From positions 1,280,726 through 1,344,725 of the forward strand of contig NZ_LN890655.1 of assembly GCF_900066015.1 (NCBI RefSeq): a stretch of DNA of 64,000 nt. The letters run 5' to 3'. The stretch is from Candidatus Promineifilum breve (GTDB taxonomy: Bacteria > Chloroflexota > Anaerolineae > Promineifilales > Promineifilaceae). Position numbers and translations under genes: made by a program. The notes beneath the pieces were generated by a model. The model did not search any database, was not told where the DNA came from, and saw nothing but the letters and a program-made list of their open reading frames with translations. Position 1 is the first letter of the stretch. Every line of letters starts with the position of its first letter. Positions 20,606 to 30,260 of this stretch are shown one piece after another.

Positions 20606-21166
20606 TTATCCAGCCACAGGCTTGGTCATCGAGTAGACCCAGTAAGGCCCATGTTCATCGACGCACTCCTTCTCGAACGCCATGCCCATGCTTTCGGCGA
20701 CTTTGACCGAGGCCACATTCTCCGGGTAAATCATGCAGATCAGGCGCGACAGGCCCAACTGCTGGAAGGCGTAATCGCGAATGCCGCTCGCCGCCTCCGA
20801 AGCGAGGCCGCGCCGCCAATAAGCTTTGTCGATCATGTAGGCGACTTCGACCTCGTCCTGGCCGTCAATCGTCCACGGCAGCAGGCCACAGCGGCCGATG
20901 AACGCGCCGTTGTCCTTGAGAATGGTCGCCCACAGCCCCAACTCCGGGTGGCGCGGGTGGCCGTTGAGGAACCACTCCAGTTCTTCCCACGTCTCCTCGC
21001 GGGTCAGCGTCCGGTCGGGCGACGCGCCCTCGGGCGGGAAGTAGCGCCGCATCTCCGGGTCGCGGTAGAGGGCGTAGAGAGCATCGAGGTCGTCGGGGAT
21101 GAGGCGGCGGAGGAGAAGGCGGTCGGTTTCCAGAATGTTCGTCGGTGTATTCATCTTAGCGGACAT
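20606..21166 (-). CDS. GNAT-family N-acetyltransferase (RimJ/RimL-like)
   Basis: 186 residues from ATG 21166 (ATG 21154 is equally possible). LETDRLLLRRLIPDDLDALY is the standard opening of the RimJ/RimL group. The acetyl-CoA site region is YMIDKAYWRRGLASEAASGI near residue 105, followed by LSRLICMIYPENVASVKVAE and GMAFEKE. Such proteins acetylate protein N-termini or small amines; the substrate is unknown. The gene is divergent from mntA, with the promoters packed between. Confidence 0.85.
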   Translation of the reverse strand: MSAKMNTPTNILETDRLLLRRLIPDDLDALYALYRDPEMRRYFPPEGASPDRTLTREETWEELEWFLNGHPRHPELGLWATILKDNGAFIGRCGLLPWTIDGQDEVEVAYMIDKAYWRRGLASEAASGIRDYAFQQLGLSRLICMIYPENVASVKVAESMGMAFEKECVDEHGPYWVYSMTKPVAG

Positions 21167-21168
21167 GA

Positions 21169-21174
21169 TACAAT
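21169..21174 (+). promoter_or_regulatory. -10 box for mntA, leaderless layout
   Basis: TACAAT ends eight bases before ATG 21182, so the transcript would begin at or next to the start codon. No good -35 is seen. Confidence 0.45.
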
Positions 21175-21181
21175 AGATGGG

Positions 21182-21499
21182 ATGAGTATGGAAACAATAT
21201 CGGCTGTTGGGTCGCTTGAAGACTTGATCGACACCATCCGGGTCGAGAAGGCCGCGCTGGCCGACCAATACGCCATCCGGTCGCTCGGCGTGTTCGGTTC
21301 GTTCGTGCGCGGCGAAGCCGCGGCCGAGAGCGATCTTGATCTATTGGTCGAGTTCTCGACCCCACCCACCCTCTTTGAATTCGTTCGCCTGCAAAACGAA
21401 CTGTCTGACCGGCTGGGCTTGAAAGTAGATTTGGTTATGAAGTCAGCGCTCAAGCCAACCATCGGCAAGCAAATTCTTGAAGAAGTTATTTTGATATGA
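21182..21499 (+). CDS. mntA: MntA-type minimal nucleotidyltransferase antitoxin
   Basis: A 105-residue MNT-fold protein. The active-site pattern GSFVRGEAAAESDLDLLVEF (GSx10DxD) is at about residues 39-58, followed by VDLVMKSALKP with the third acidic residue region. In type VII toxin-antitoxin systems this enzyme AMPylates a tyrosine of the HEPN partner to silence it. It overlaps the HEPN gene by ATGA (21496-21499), the standard pairing. Start ATG 21182, with a second ATG six bases on. The stretch is visibly more A+T-rich than the flanking core genes. Confidence 0.88.
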   Translation: MSMETISAVGSLEDLIDTIRVEKAALADQYAIRSLGVFGSFVRGEAAAESDLDLLVEFSTPPTLFEFVRLQNELSDRLGLKVDLVMKSALKPTIGKQILEEVILI

Positions 21500-21846
21500 C
21501 GCGTTCTTACGTCGATTTTTTACGGGACATTCTGAACGCAATTCAGGATGCACAATCCTTCGTTAAAGGTATTGATCTCGAGGATTTCCTAGCCAATAAA
21601 GAGAAGCAGTACGCGGTCATTCGCGCGCTAGAGATCATTGGGGAAGCTGCGGCCCAAATCCCGCAAGAGGTGCGCGCGCGCTATCCAAAACCCCCTTGGC
21701 GCGAGATGGTCGGGATGCGCAACATTGTTATTCACAATTACTTTGGAGTTGACGAGACGGTTGTCTGGCGAACCGTCCAGGAAGACTTACCTTCCTTGAA
21801 ACGGGCAATTAATGCCATGTTGAAAGACTTATCGAAGAATGCTTGA
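21496..21846 (+). CDS. hepT: HepT-type HEPN RNase toxin (DUF86)
   Basis: 116 residues, all-helical. The HEPN signature MRNIVIHNYFGVDETVVW near residue 75 contains Arg-x4-His and a Tyr two residues on, which is the RNase site and the AMPylation region of HepT toxins. The opening RSYVDFLRDILNAIQDAQSF and EIIGEAAAQIPQEV are typical. Translationally coupled to mntA. HepT homologues cleave tRNA ends or mRNA; the target here is not known. Confidence 0.88.
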   Translation: MTRSYVDFLRDILNAIQDAQSFVKGIDLEDFLANKEKQYAVIRALEIIGEAAAQIPQEVRARYPKPPWREMVGMRNIVIHNYFGVDETVVWRTVQEDLPSLKRAINAMLKDLSKNA

Positions 21847-21863
21847 TGGTCGGCCGTGTGGCA

Positions 21864-22082
21864 TTAATCACATTGATTAAGCTGTTGCCGTTGATAATTT
21901 TCTACAGTTCGCTCAAGTCGAAGCTGATCATCATTCAGCCCCTTTACCCTAGCCGCATGGATAACGAGTTCCCAAGCCGCCTGAAACCTTGCCGTGGGTG
22001 ACTGCGCTTGCCAAAATTGGATGTCAAAGCTGCGATCTGAATCATAGAGCCGACCCTTGCGTTCCATATTCAGTAGTTCCAT
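21864..22082 (-). CDS. Conserved small protein, function unknown
   Basis: 72 residues, convergent with hepT and 17 bases from it. The sequence RLYDSDRSFDIQFWQAQSP, then ARFQAAWELVIHAARVKG and LRLERTVENYQRQ, resembles a family of about 70-residue proteins seen in cyanobacteria and Chloroflexota. These often lie beside nucleotidyltransferase or toxin-antitoxin genes. This is recalled, not searched. No membrane segment or signal peptide. ATG 22067 is an alternative start. Confidence 0.6.
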   Translation of the reverse strand: MELLNMERKGRLYDSDRSFDIQFWQAQSPTARFQAAWELVIHAARVKGLNDDQLRLERTVENYQRQQLNQCD

Positions 22083-22172
22083 ACCGATCCGATCTTATCA
22101 CAGACGCGGACTTTGACCTTCTCCCTGTCGCTCACAGGTGATAAAATGAATGGCAATTAGTGGAGCATAACC

Positions 22173-22739
22173 ATGCCAGGGGAAGCCACGACGATTATCA
22201 CTTCGCATCTGTCGCCCGGCGAACGGCTGCTTTGGGCCGGGCGGCCGAAGCAAGGGTTGCTTCTACGTGGCGAGGACGCTTTCCTTATCCCGTTCTCGCT
22301 GATTTGGAGCCTGCCAGTTCTCTCCCGGCTGTCCTCTAGAGCCGTTCTGTCTAATCCCATCGATCTTCTCTTCCTGGTCATGGGACTTTACTTACTGGTC
22401 GGTCGTTTCATTGTTGATGCCTGGCTTCGCTCGCGAACTTACTACGGGGTGACGGACAGGCATGGGGTTATTATTAGACTGTCAACCGCTGCGGAGATGC
22501 AATCCGTCAGTTTAACTTCTTTAAGTTATCTGAAGTTGACCTTACGGCGGGGAGGGACAGGAACCATCGAGATTGGAAGACCAAGGAAAAGTAGCATTTT
22601 TGGCCCACGCGCCAGTCGGGCTTTTCCTTTTCCGGGAGCGCATGATTATCTACCTCCGGCCTTCGAGGCGATCCCCAACGCGCGTGAGGTCTATGACCTG
22701 ATCGTTCGGACACAACAGCACACTTTGCAGGCCCTATGA
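22173..22739 (+). CDS. Membrane protein with PH-like domain, tandem paralogue 1
   Basis: 188 residues. It begins with LSPGERLLWAGRPKQGLLL, then two hydrophobic segments (about 38-56 and 64-82), then a beta-rich part YYGVTDRHGVIIRLSTAAEM ending near 150. This layout resembles bacterial PH-domain (YdbS/DUF304-like) membrane proteins. GGAG lies ten bases before ATG 22173. Its stop overlaps the start of a clear paralogue by ATGA. The function is unknown; the paralogue and the A+T-rich context suggest an acquired pair. Confidence 0.7.
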   Translation: MPGEATTIITSHLSPGERLLWAGRPKQGLLLRGEDAFLIPFSLIWSLPVLSRLSSRAVLSNPIDLLFLVMGLYLLVGRFIVDAWLRSRTYYGVTDRHGVIIRLSTAAEMQSVSLTSLSYLKLTLRRGGTGTIEIGRPRKSSIFGPRASRAFPFPGAHDYLPPAFEAIPNAREVYDLIVRTQQHTLQAL

Positions 22740-23353
22740 GCATCCCTTCATCGCGCGATGCAACTGAGATCGTCAATGCCCAACTCGCCCCCGGTGAGCA
22801 GTTACTTTGGGTCGGGCGGCCAAAGCAAGGGTTTGCCATTAGGGCTTCTGACTTGCTGTTTATCCCGTTCACTACCCTCTGGCTCATTGGCGCGATATGG
22901 ATCAGCATTGCGTTATTGAGGCAAGATGGTGTAGCCTCTCTACGGTTTACCTTTCCTTTCATTCTCTTCGGAGCCGCCTTTATCATCTCGCGGTTTTGGT
23001 TCGACGCCAAGCTGCGTGGTCGCACATTCTACGGCGTTAGTGATCGGCGCCTTATCATCATCACTTATTGGCTCGGGCAGGAAAGCGACTTCGTTAACCT
23101 GAAAGAGCTTCTCGAACTACGCTACACTCATCGCTCGGATCGAACCGGGACGCTGGAGTTTTTTACGCATTTTGGCGGGTTCAATCGCTTGCGGGGCTTG
23201 GGCTTGGGCTATAACCGCGGCGGGCTTTGGTGGCCAGGCACTCGGCACTGGCGTTTCATGATTCCTCCCGCATTCGAGATGATTGCCAACCCGCTTGAAG
23301 TTGAACAGCTAATCCGGCAGGCGTGGGACAAGGCCAAGACGGCTGTCAATTGA
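22736..23353 (+). CDS. Membrane protein with PH-like domain, tandem paralogue 2
   Basis: 205 residues. The N-terminus LAPGEQLLWVGRPKQGFAIR matches the preceding protein almost word for word, as does TFYGVSDRRLIIITYWLGQE later. Two hydrophobic segments (about 38-58 and 72-90) separate them. The C-terminal 60 residues are longer and aromatic-rich. The pair probably arose by duplication and may form a hetero-oligomer. No enzyme motif is visible. Confidence 0.7.
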   Translation: MSIPSSRDATEIVNAQLAPGEQLLWVGRPKQGFAIRASDLLFIPFTTLWLIGAIWISIALLRQDGVASLRFTFPFILFGAAFIISRFWFDAKLRGRTFYGVSDRRLIIITYWLGQESDFVNLKELLELRYTHRSDRTGTLEFFTHFGGFNRLRGLGLGYNRGGLWWPGTRHWRFMIPPAFEMIANPLEVEQLIRQAWDKAKTAVN

Positions 23354-23363
23354 CTCCAACCAT

Positions 23364-23428
23364 GCTCGACTGATGTAAGGACGATAGAGCGAGGGACTCA
23401 TAAGCCCTACGTCTATGGTTCAAAACCT
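23364..23428 (+). pseudogene. Decayed tRNA-Met(CAU)-like fragment
   Basis: The stretch gagcgagggactcataag, then ccctacgtctatggttcaaaacc, has the order and spacing of a D-stem end, an anticodon arm with loop CTCATAA, a variable loop and a T-loop TTCAAAA. The acceptor stem and T-stem do not pair, and the D-loop is too long, so it is not a working tRNA. It lies at the junction between the A+T-rich stretch and the alaS promoter. Confidence 0.3.
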
Positions 23429-23429
23429 G

Positions 23430-23458
23430 TTGACGCCCACCTCCGTAACTGCTATAGT
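23430..23458 (+). promoter_or_regulatory. Promoter of the alaS attenuator
   Basis: TTGACG (23430-23435), 17 bases, TATAGT (23453-23458). The predicted start point falls at about 23465, exactly the ATG of the leader peptide. Confidence 0.8.
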
Positions 23459-23464
23459 ATCCCC

Positions 23465-23542
23465 ATGTTGAACGTTCCGTTTAAGCACGTGAATTTCGCC
23501 GCCGCCGCCCAGACAGCCAGTCTGGTCGGAATCGTTGCTTGA
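23465..23542 (+). CDS. alaS leader peptide with four consecutive Ala codons
   Basis: A 25-codon ORF beginning MLNVPFKHVNFAAAAQTASL and ending GIVA then TGA. Codons 12-15 are GCC GCC GCC GCC, with two more alanines at 18 and 25. It starts at the predicted transcription start (leaderless) and ends 28 bases before a strong terminator. It precedes alaS, whose product charges tRNA-Ala. Composition, position and pairing options match leader peptides of the trp, his and pheST type. This is a prediction from sequence. Confidence 0.7.
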   Translation: MLNVPFKHVNFAAAAQTASLVGIVA

Positions 23543-23583
23543 CGCGAACTCAACCCTAAGCGAAACGGCAACCGCCAGACTGA
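23509..23583 (+). promoter_or_regulatory. Mutually exclusive attenuator hairpins 1:2 and 2:3
   Basis: Region 1, ccagac (23509-23514), overlaps the end of the Ala run. It can pair with region 2, gtctgg (23520-23525). Region 2 extended (23518-23529, cagtctggtcgg) can instead pair with ccgccagactg (23572-23582), 11 bp with one bulge, which is the left arm of the terminator. Stalling at the Ala codons would mask region 1, free region 2 and prevent termination. Confidence 0.7.
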
Positions 23584-23607
23584 AACCCTCAGTCTGGCGG
23601 TTTTTTT
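23570..23607 (+). terminator. Attenuator terminator before alaS
   Basis: Perfect 14-bp stem aaccgccagactga / tcagtctggcggtt with loop aaccc, followed by seven T. It lies 150 bases before the alaS start codon on the same strand. Confidence 0.9.
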
Positions 23608-23648
23608 ATTTGTGGGAGGTGGAATGATGACACATCGTGCGTTGGCTA

Positions 23649-23711
23649 GTCGGGGAGAAGGCGAGACAGGGCGAATTCCCCTGCTCCCTTTCTCCCCTGC
23701 CCCCCTGCTCT
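23649..23711. repeat. GGGGAGA/CTCCCCTGC-word hairpin in the alaS leader
   Basis: Left words gtcggggagaaggcgagaca and right words ctccctttctcccctgcccc. Same family as the insert in the miaB-like gene (37284-37361). Confidence 0.6.
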
Positions 23712-23758
23712 TCATCGGCATCCACACACGTTTTTGTTAAAATTCTCCCGGAGATACC

Positions 23759-26512
<2,754 letters not shown>

Positions 26513-26514
26513 GA

Positions 26515-26590
26515 AGTGGTCAGTGGACAGTGGTCAGTGATCAGACTGACCATTGACCACTGACCACTGACCACTGACCACTGACCACTC
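26515..26590. repeat. Long ACCACTG/CAGTGGT-word hairpin
   Basis: The left arm gtggtcagtggacagtggtc, then agtgatca, pairs with the right arm tgaccattgaccactgacca, then four more copies. It starts three bases after the alaS stop and could serve as its terminator. Confidence 0.85.
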
Positions 26591-26593
26591 ATT

Positions 26594-26623
26594 CTTAATC
26601 TGCGAAATCTGCGTAATCTGCGG
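26594..26623. repeat. Single-arm AATCTGCG-word array
   Basis: Words cttaatctgcgaaatctgcg, then taatctgcgg, in the leader of the next gene. Confidence 0.6.
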
Positions 26624-26634
26624 TTTTGTTTTTT

Positions 26635-27768
26635 ATGGCGTTAAGAGTTATCGAGATCGACCCAGCCGAGACGTTCTACTCGCTGCGCGACCGCCTGTTG
26701 GCGGGCCAACGCGAGCGGGTGGTGCTCGTCGCGCCGGGCGGCCGGATGCCGCTGGTCGGTCTCGATCTGGTGTTGCTGCGGCGGTTGGCCGACCGCGAGC
26801 GGCTGAACGTCGGGCTGGTGACGGCCGACTCGCGGCTGGCCCGGCAGGCGCGGGCGCTGGGCTTGCCGGCCTTCGCCACGCTCACGGCGGCCGAGTATTA
26901 CCGCCCCGGCTGGCGGCGCGGCCGGCGGCGGGAGCGGGTTGGCTTGACACCGGGCGAGGCCATTGCCCCGCCAGATGAATTGTCACGCCGCCGTCTTTGG
27001 CCGGTCATCGTCCTGATGTCCCTGGTGGCCCTGGGCTTGTTGGCCGCGGCCGTCTTCGCCCTGCCGCGAGCGGTCATCACCCTGCGCCCGGCGACGCTGC
27101 CGGCCCAGGTCATCCTCGATCTGGCTATCGAACCCCAGTTGGCCGCGCCGAGCGGCGACGCGCTGCCCGGCCATACTGTCACCTTCACCCAGACCTGGGA
27201 CACCAGCGGCCCGGCGACAGATGACCCGGCCGCCGACCGCCAACGCCTGCGCGCTCTGGCCCGGCAAGGTTTGGCCGCCGCCGCGCCCGATATTCTGGCC
27301 GCCCGTCTGGGGCCGAATGAGCTGCTGGCCCCGGATTCGGTTCAGGTCGCCACCATCGAGGAAGAATTCACGCGCGCGGAGGGCGTGGCCCGTCTGCGGT
27401 TGAGCGCCGGCCTGACCGCGCAGGCCGTGGCCGCGGCCGACGTGGCCGCCGCCGCCTACCCCCGGCTGGCCGCCGCCCTGCCCGCCGGCTTCGCGCCGCT
27501 GCCGGAGAGCCTGCGCCTGAGCGTATCGGCGACCAGCGGCCCGGCCGACCACCTACAAGTCACCGCGCGGGCCGACGGCCGGGCGCGGATCGACACGGCG
27601 GCGTTGACCCAACTAGTGCGCGGCCAACCATCGGCCGACGCCTTGCGCTACGTGGCCGGGCTGCCGCTGGCCGAGCCACCAACATTGGCCGTGTGGCCGG
27701 GCTGGTGGAGATGGGTCGGTCGGCTGCCGCTGCGCGCCGAGCGCATCCGTCTGGCCCTCGTTCCCTGA
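26635..27768 (+). CDS. Membrane protein of the Chloroflexota 'baseplate J-like' type
   Basis: 377 residues. The N-terminal 90 residues form an alpha/beta domain (LRVIEIDPAETFYSLRDRLL ... LNVGLVTADSRLARQARALG). A basic RRGRRRER linker and one membrane helix (PVIVLMSLVALGLLAAAVFA, about 122-142) follow. The external C-terminal half recalls gp47/baseplate J-like domains. I recall similar architecture in Anaerolineae proteins labelled 'baseplate J/gp47 family'. No phage or contractile-tail gene lies near, so a tail role is not supported. ATG 26635 is chosen over a TTG nine bases upstream. Confidence 0.55.
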   Translation: MALRVIEIDPAETFYSLRDRLLAGQRERVVLVAPGGRMPLVGLDLVLLRRLADRERLNVGLVTADSRLARQARALGLPAFATLTAAEYYRPGWRRGRRRERVGLTPGEAIAPPDELSRRRLWPVIVLMSLVALGLLAAAVFALPRAVITLRPATLPAQVILDLAIEPQLAAPSGDALPGHTVTFTQTWDTSGPATDDPAADRQRLRALARQGLAAAAPDILAARLGPNELLAPDSVQVATIEEEFTRAEGVARLRLSAGLTAQAVAAADVAAAAYPRLAAALPAGFAPLPESLRLSVSATSGPADHLQVTARADGRARIDTAALTQLVRGQPSADALRYVAGLPLAEPPTLAVWPGWWRWVGRLPLRAERIRLALVP

Positions 27769-27859
27769 GGATCGCCGCCGGGTTGTATGGCGAACGTAGG
27801 GCAACCATTCGGCCGCGGGCAACGTCTGGATAGATAATAGGCAGGGATGGAAGAAAATG

Positions 27860-27958
27860 AATTAAACACGGATGGGACACGGATCACACGGATTTCACGG
27901 ATTGAGGCTATTCAATCCGTTTGATCCGTTCCATCCGTGTCCCATCCGTGTTTAATTT
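27860..27958. repeat. Long hairpin of CACGGATG/CATCCGTG words
   Basis: Left arm 27860-27905 (aattaaacacggatgggaca...) and right arm 27912-27958 (...tgtcccatccgtgtttaatt) are nearly perfect complements over more than 40 bases. The right arm runs to the ruvX start region. Confidence 0.85.
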
Positions 27959-27968
27959 CTTAGCAATC

Positions 27969-28454
27969 ATGACCGACATCAATCCCCAACAAGGCCGGGT
28001 AATGGCCCTCGATCTGGGCGAGAAGCGCATCGGCGTGGCGATCAGCGACACGACGCGCACCATCGCCACGCCCCATAGCGTTCTGAAGCGCACCTCGCGG
28101 GCCGCGGATTTCGCCCACTATGCTCGGCTCATCGCCGACCACGGCATCACCCTACTGGTCATCGGCCTGCCCATCACCTTGGGCGGCCAGGAGGGGCAGC
28201 GCGCCGCCTGGGTGCGCGATTACGCCGCCGGGCTGGCCGAGCACGTCGCCACGCCCATCACCTTCTGGGACGAAAGTCTGACCACGGTGGAGGCCACGGC
28301 CGCGCTGCACGCCCAGGGGCGGCGCGGCAAGCAGGTCAAGGAGCGGGTCGATGCCGTGGCCGCCGCCCTCATCCTGCAATCCTATCTGGACGCACAGCGT
28401 CCCGACGCCCAGCGTCCCGATGCCCAGCGCCCGGAGAACCTGTATGAAGAATGA
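27969..28454 (+). CDS. ruvX: RuvX/YqgF pre-16S rRNA nuclease
   Basis: A 161-residue RNase H-like protein, the family implicated in 16S rRNA 5' end maturation. The metal-site motif is RVMALDLGEKRIGVAISD at the N-terminus, then LLVIGLPITLGGQEG near 60, the Glu in FWDESLTTVEA near 100 and KERVDAVAAALILQSYL near 130. ATG 27969 fits the family; 16 codons upstream are encoded by a repeat. The C-terminus ends with three tandem copies of AQRPD, from a 15-base DNA repeat (about 28394-28438). It overlaps mltG by 11 bases. Confidence 0.93.
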   Translation: MTDINPQQGRVMALDLGEKRIGVAISDTTRTIATPHSVLKRTSRAADFAHYARLIADHGITLLVIGLPITLGGQEGQRAAWVRDYAAGLAEHVATPITFWDESLTTVEATAALHAQGRRGKQVKERVDAVAAALILQSYLDAQRPDAQRPDAQRPENLYEE

Positions 28455-29628
28455 TGCCGCGCCGGATCGTCTGTCCCTGTTTGGCATCCTCATCCGCGTG
28501 GTGGTCGTCGGCGTGGTGCTGCTGGCCGTGGCCGCCGCCGGCATGGTGCTCTATCGCATGTGGCTGGGCGGCGGGGTCGACCGGGCGGCCATCAATCCCA
28601 ACCTGAGCCAGACCCAACGCCTCTATCTGGAGTATTACTTTTCCGACCACGCCGCCGCGTTAGAATTGCCGGCCGGATCGGGCAGCGCGCCGTTGCCGTT
28701 CACCGTCGCCCCCGGCGAAGGCGCGGCCGTCATCGCCGAAAATCTGCGCGCCGCCGGTCTACTCAACGACACCGAGTTGTTCCTCAATTATCTGACCTAC
28801 TACGGTCTCGACGGCGGGCTGGTGGCCGGGGAGTACCAACTCGACCCGCGCTGGACTGTGCCCCAACTGGCCGAAGCGTTGGGCGCGGGCGGGGCGCGGG
28901 CGCTGGAGTTGCGCTTCCTACCCGGCTGGCGCAGCGAGGAGATGGCGAACTATTTGCGCGTCGTCCGCCCGGCGCGGATCGATCCCGACGAATTTCTGAC
29001 CATCGTCCAGACGCAACAGGGGCTGGACACGGGCGCTTTCAGCTTTCTGGGTGCCCTGCCGGCGGGGGCCACGCTGGAGGGCTACCTCTTTCCCGACGCC
29101 TACACCATCACCCCCGATACCGACGCCGCGGCCCTGGTGGGCATGATGCTGGCTAACTTCGACCGGCAGGTAACGCCGGCCATGCGCCAGGGATTCGGCG
29201 CGCAAGGCGTGGCCCTGCGCGAGGCGCTCATCCTGGCCTCGATCATCGAGAAGGAGGCCGCGCTGGCCGAAGAAAAGCCGTTGATGGCCGCCGTCTTCCT
29301 GAATCGGGTGCGGGCCGGGATGCGCCTGCAAGCCGACCCGACGGTGCAGTACGCCCTCGGCTACGACGGCGCGGCCGATACGTGGTGGCCCTCGCCGCTG
29401 AGCGCCGACGATCTGGCCGTTTCCTCCCCCTACAACACCTATCAGGTCGACGGCCTGCCGCCCGGCCCCATCTCTAATCCGGGATTGGCCTCGCTCCAGG
29501 CCATCGCCGCGCCGGCGGGCGTCGATTATCTCTTTTTCGTGCTGGATTGCGCCGCCGACATCGCCGGCCGCCACGCCTTCAGTGTCAGCTATGAAGAGCA
29601 CGTCGCCAATGTGGAACGCTGCCGCTAG
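28444..29628 (+). CDS. mltG: Endolytic murein transglycosylase MltG
   Basis: A 394-residue membrane-anchored enzyme that cuts nascent glycan strands. One transmembrane helix (IRVVVVGVVLLAVAAAGMVL, about 15-36), a LysM-like subdomain, then the YceG catalytic part. LILASIIEKEAALAEEKPLM carries the catalytic Glu, followed by FLNRVRAGMRLQADPTVQYA and SPYNTYQVDGLPPGPISNPG. The end HAFSVSYEEHVANV is family-typical. ruvX-mltG linkage is common in bacteria. Confidence 0.94.
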   Translation: MKNDAAPDRLSLFGILIRVVVVGVVLLAVAAAGMVLYRMWLGGGVDRAAINPNLSQTQRLYLEYYFSDHAAALELPAGSGSAPLPFTVAPGEGAAVIAENLRAAGLLNDTELFLNYLTYYGLDGGLVAGEYQLDPRWTVPQLAEALGAGGARALELRFLPGWRSEEMANYLRVVRPARIDPDEFLTIVQTQQGLDTGAFSFLGALPAGATLEGYLFPDAYTITPDTDAAALVGMMLANFDRQVTPAMRQGFGAQGVALREALILASIIEKEAALAEEKPLMAAVFLNRVRAGMRLQADPTVQYALGYDGAADTWWPSPLSADDLAVSSPYNTYQVDGLPPGPISNPGLASLQAIAAPAGVDYLFFVLDCAADIAGRHAFSVSYEEHVANVERCR

Positions 29629-30232
29629 GGTATTTTTGCTGGCGCTGGCGCTGCTGGCCGCCGGTTGCGCCTCGGTCGATCCGGTGGTCAAGATCGGCCT
29701 GGTCGCGCCGTTCGAGGGGCGGCAGCGGGCCGTGGGCTACGACGCCATTTATAGCGCCCGGCTGGCCGTGCGCGAGATCAACGCCGCCGGCGGCGTGGGC
29801 GGCCATCGCGTGGTCCTGGTGGCGTTGGACGACCGCGGCGATGCGGCGCTGGCCGCCGATGCCGCCGCGTCGCTGGGCATCGATCCGGGCGTGGTCGCCG
29901 TCGTCGGCCATTACCTGCCGGAAACGACCGAGGCCGCTGCGCCGCTCTATGCCGCCGACGGGTTGGCGCTGCTGCCGCTGGGCGCGCCGCCCTTTGCTCC
30001 CACTGATCCGGCACAACTCCCCCCGGCCTTTTTGGAAGCCTACGCCGCCGTCACGCCATTCGACGAAACGGCCGGGCCATTGGCCGGGCCGACCTACGAC
30101 GCCTTCGGTTTGCTGGCTCTGGCCTTAGCGCAGGCTGAGCAAACCACGGGGGGCATCACCCGCGCCTCTGTCCAAGAAGCCCTGGGTGGATTAGAATATG
30201 AGGGGCTGACGGGCGTTGTCTATTGGCCCTGA
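29609..30232 (+). CDS. Truncated periplasmic binding-protein-like lipoprotein
   Basis: 207 residues. Signal peptide with lipobox ALLAAGC. VVKIGLVAPFEGRQRAVGYD, then ARLAVREINAAGGVGGHRVV and VVAVVGHYLPETTEAAAPLY match the first lobe of LivK-type (Peripla_BP_6) binding proteins. GPTYDAFGLLALALAQAEQ and VQEALGGLEYEGLTGVVYWP match the extreme C-terminus. Most of the second lobe, about 170 residues, is absent, yet the frame is intact. It overlaps mltG by 20 bases, and no transporter genes are near. It may be a binding-only relic or a repurposed lipoprotein. Confidence 0.65.
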   Translation: MWNAAARVFLLALALLAAGCASVDPVVKIGLVAPFEGRQRAVGYDAIYSARLAVREINAAGGVGGHRVVLVALDDRGDAALAADAAASLGIDPGVVAVVGHYLPETTEAAAPLYAADGLALLPLGAPPFAPTDPAQLPPAFLEAYAAVTPFDETAGPLAGPTYDAFGLLALALAQAEQTTGGITRASVQEALGGLEYEGLTGVVYWP

Positions 30233-30260
30233 GGCGGTTGTTCCACTATCGGAGAAATAC

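Noticed and set aside
23465-23620. T-box riboswitch before alaS
   Set aside because: No T-box sequence (AGGGTGGNACCGCG) or specifier-loop architecture; the Ala-codon ORF and hairpins explain the region better.
26515-26623. CRISPR array
   Set aside because: Repeat words are 7-10 bases, arranged as inverted arms without spacers, and there are no cas genes.
26635-27768. Contractile injection system or prophage, from the baseplate-J-like protein
   Set aside because: No sheath, tube, spike, portal or integrase genes anywhere in the window.
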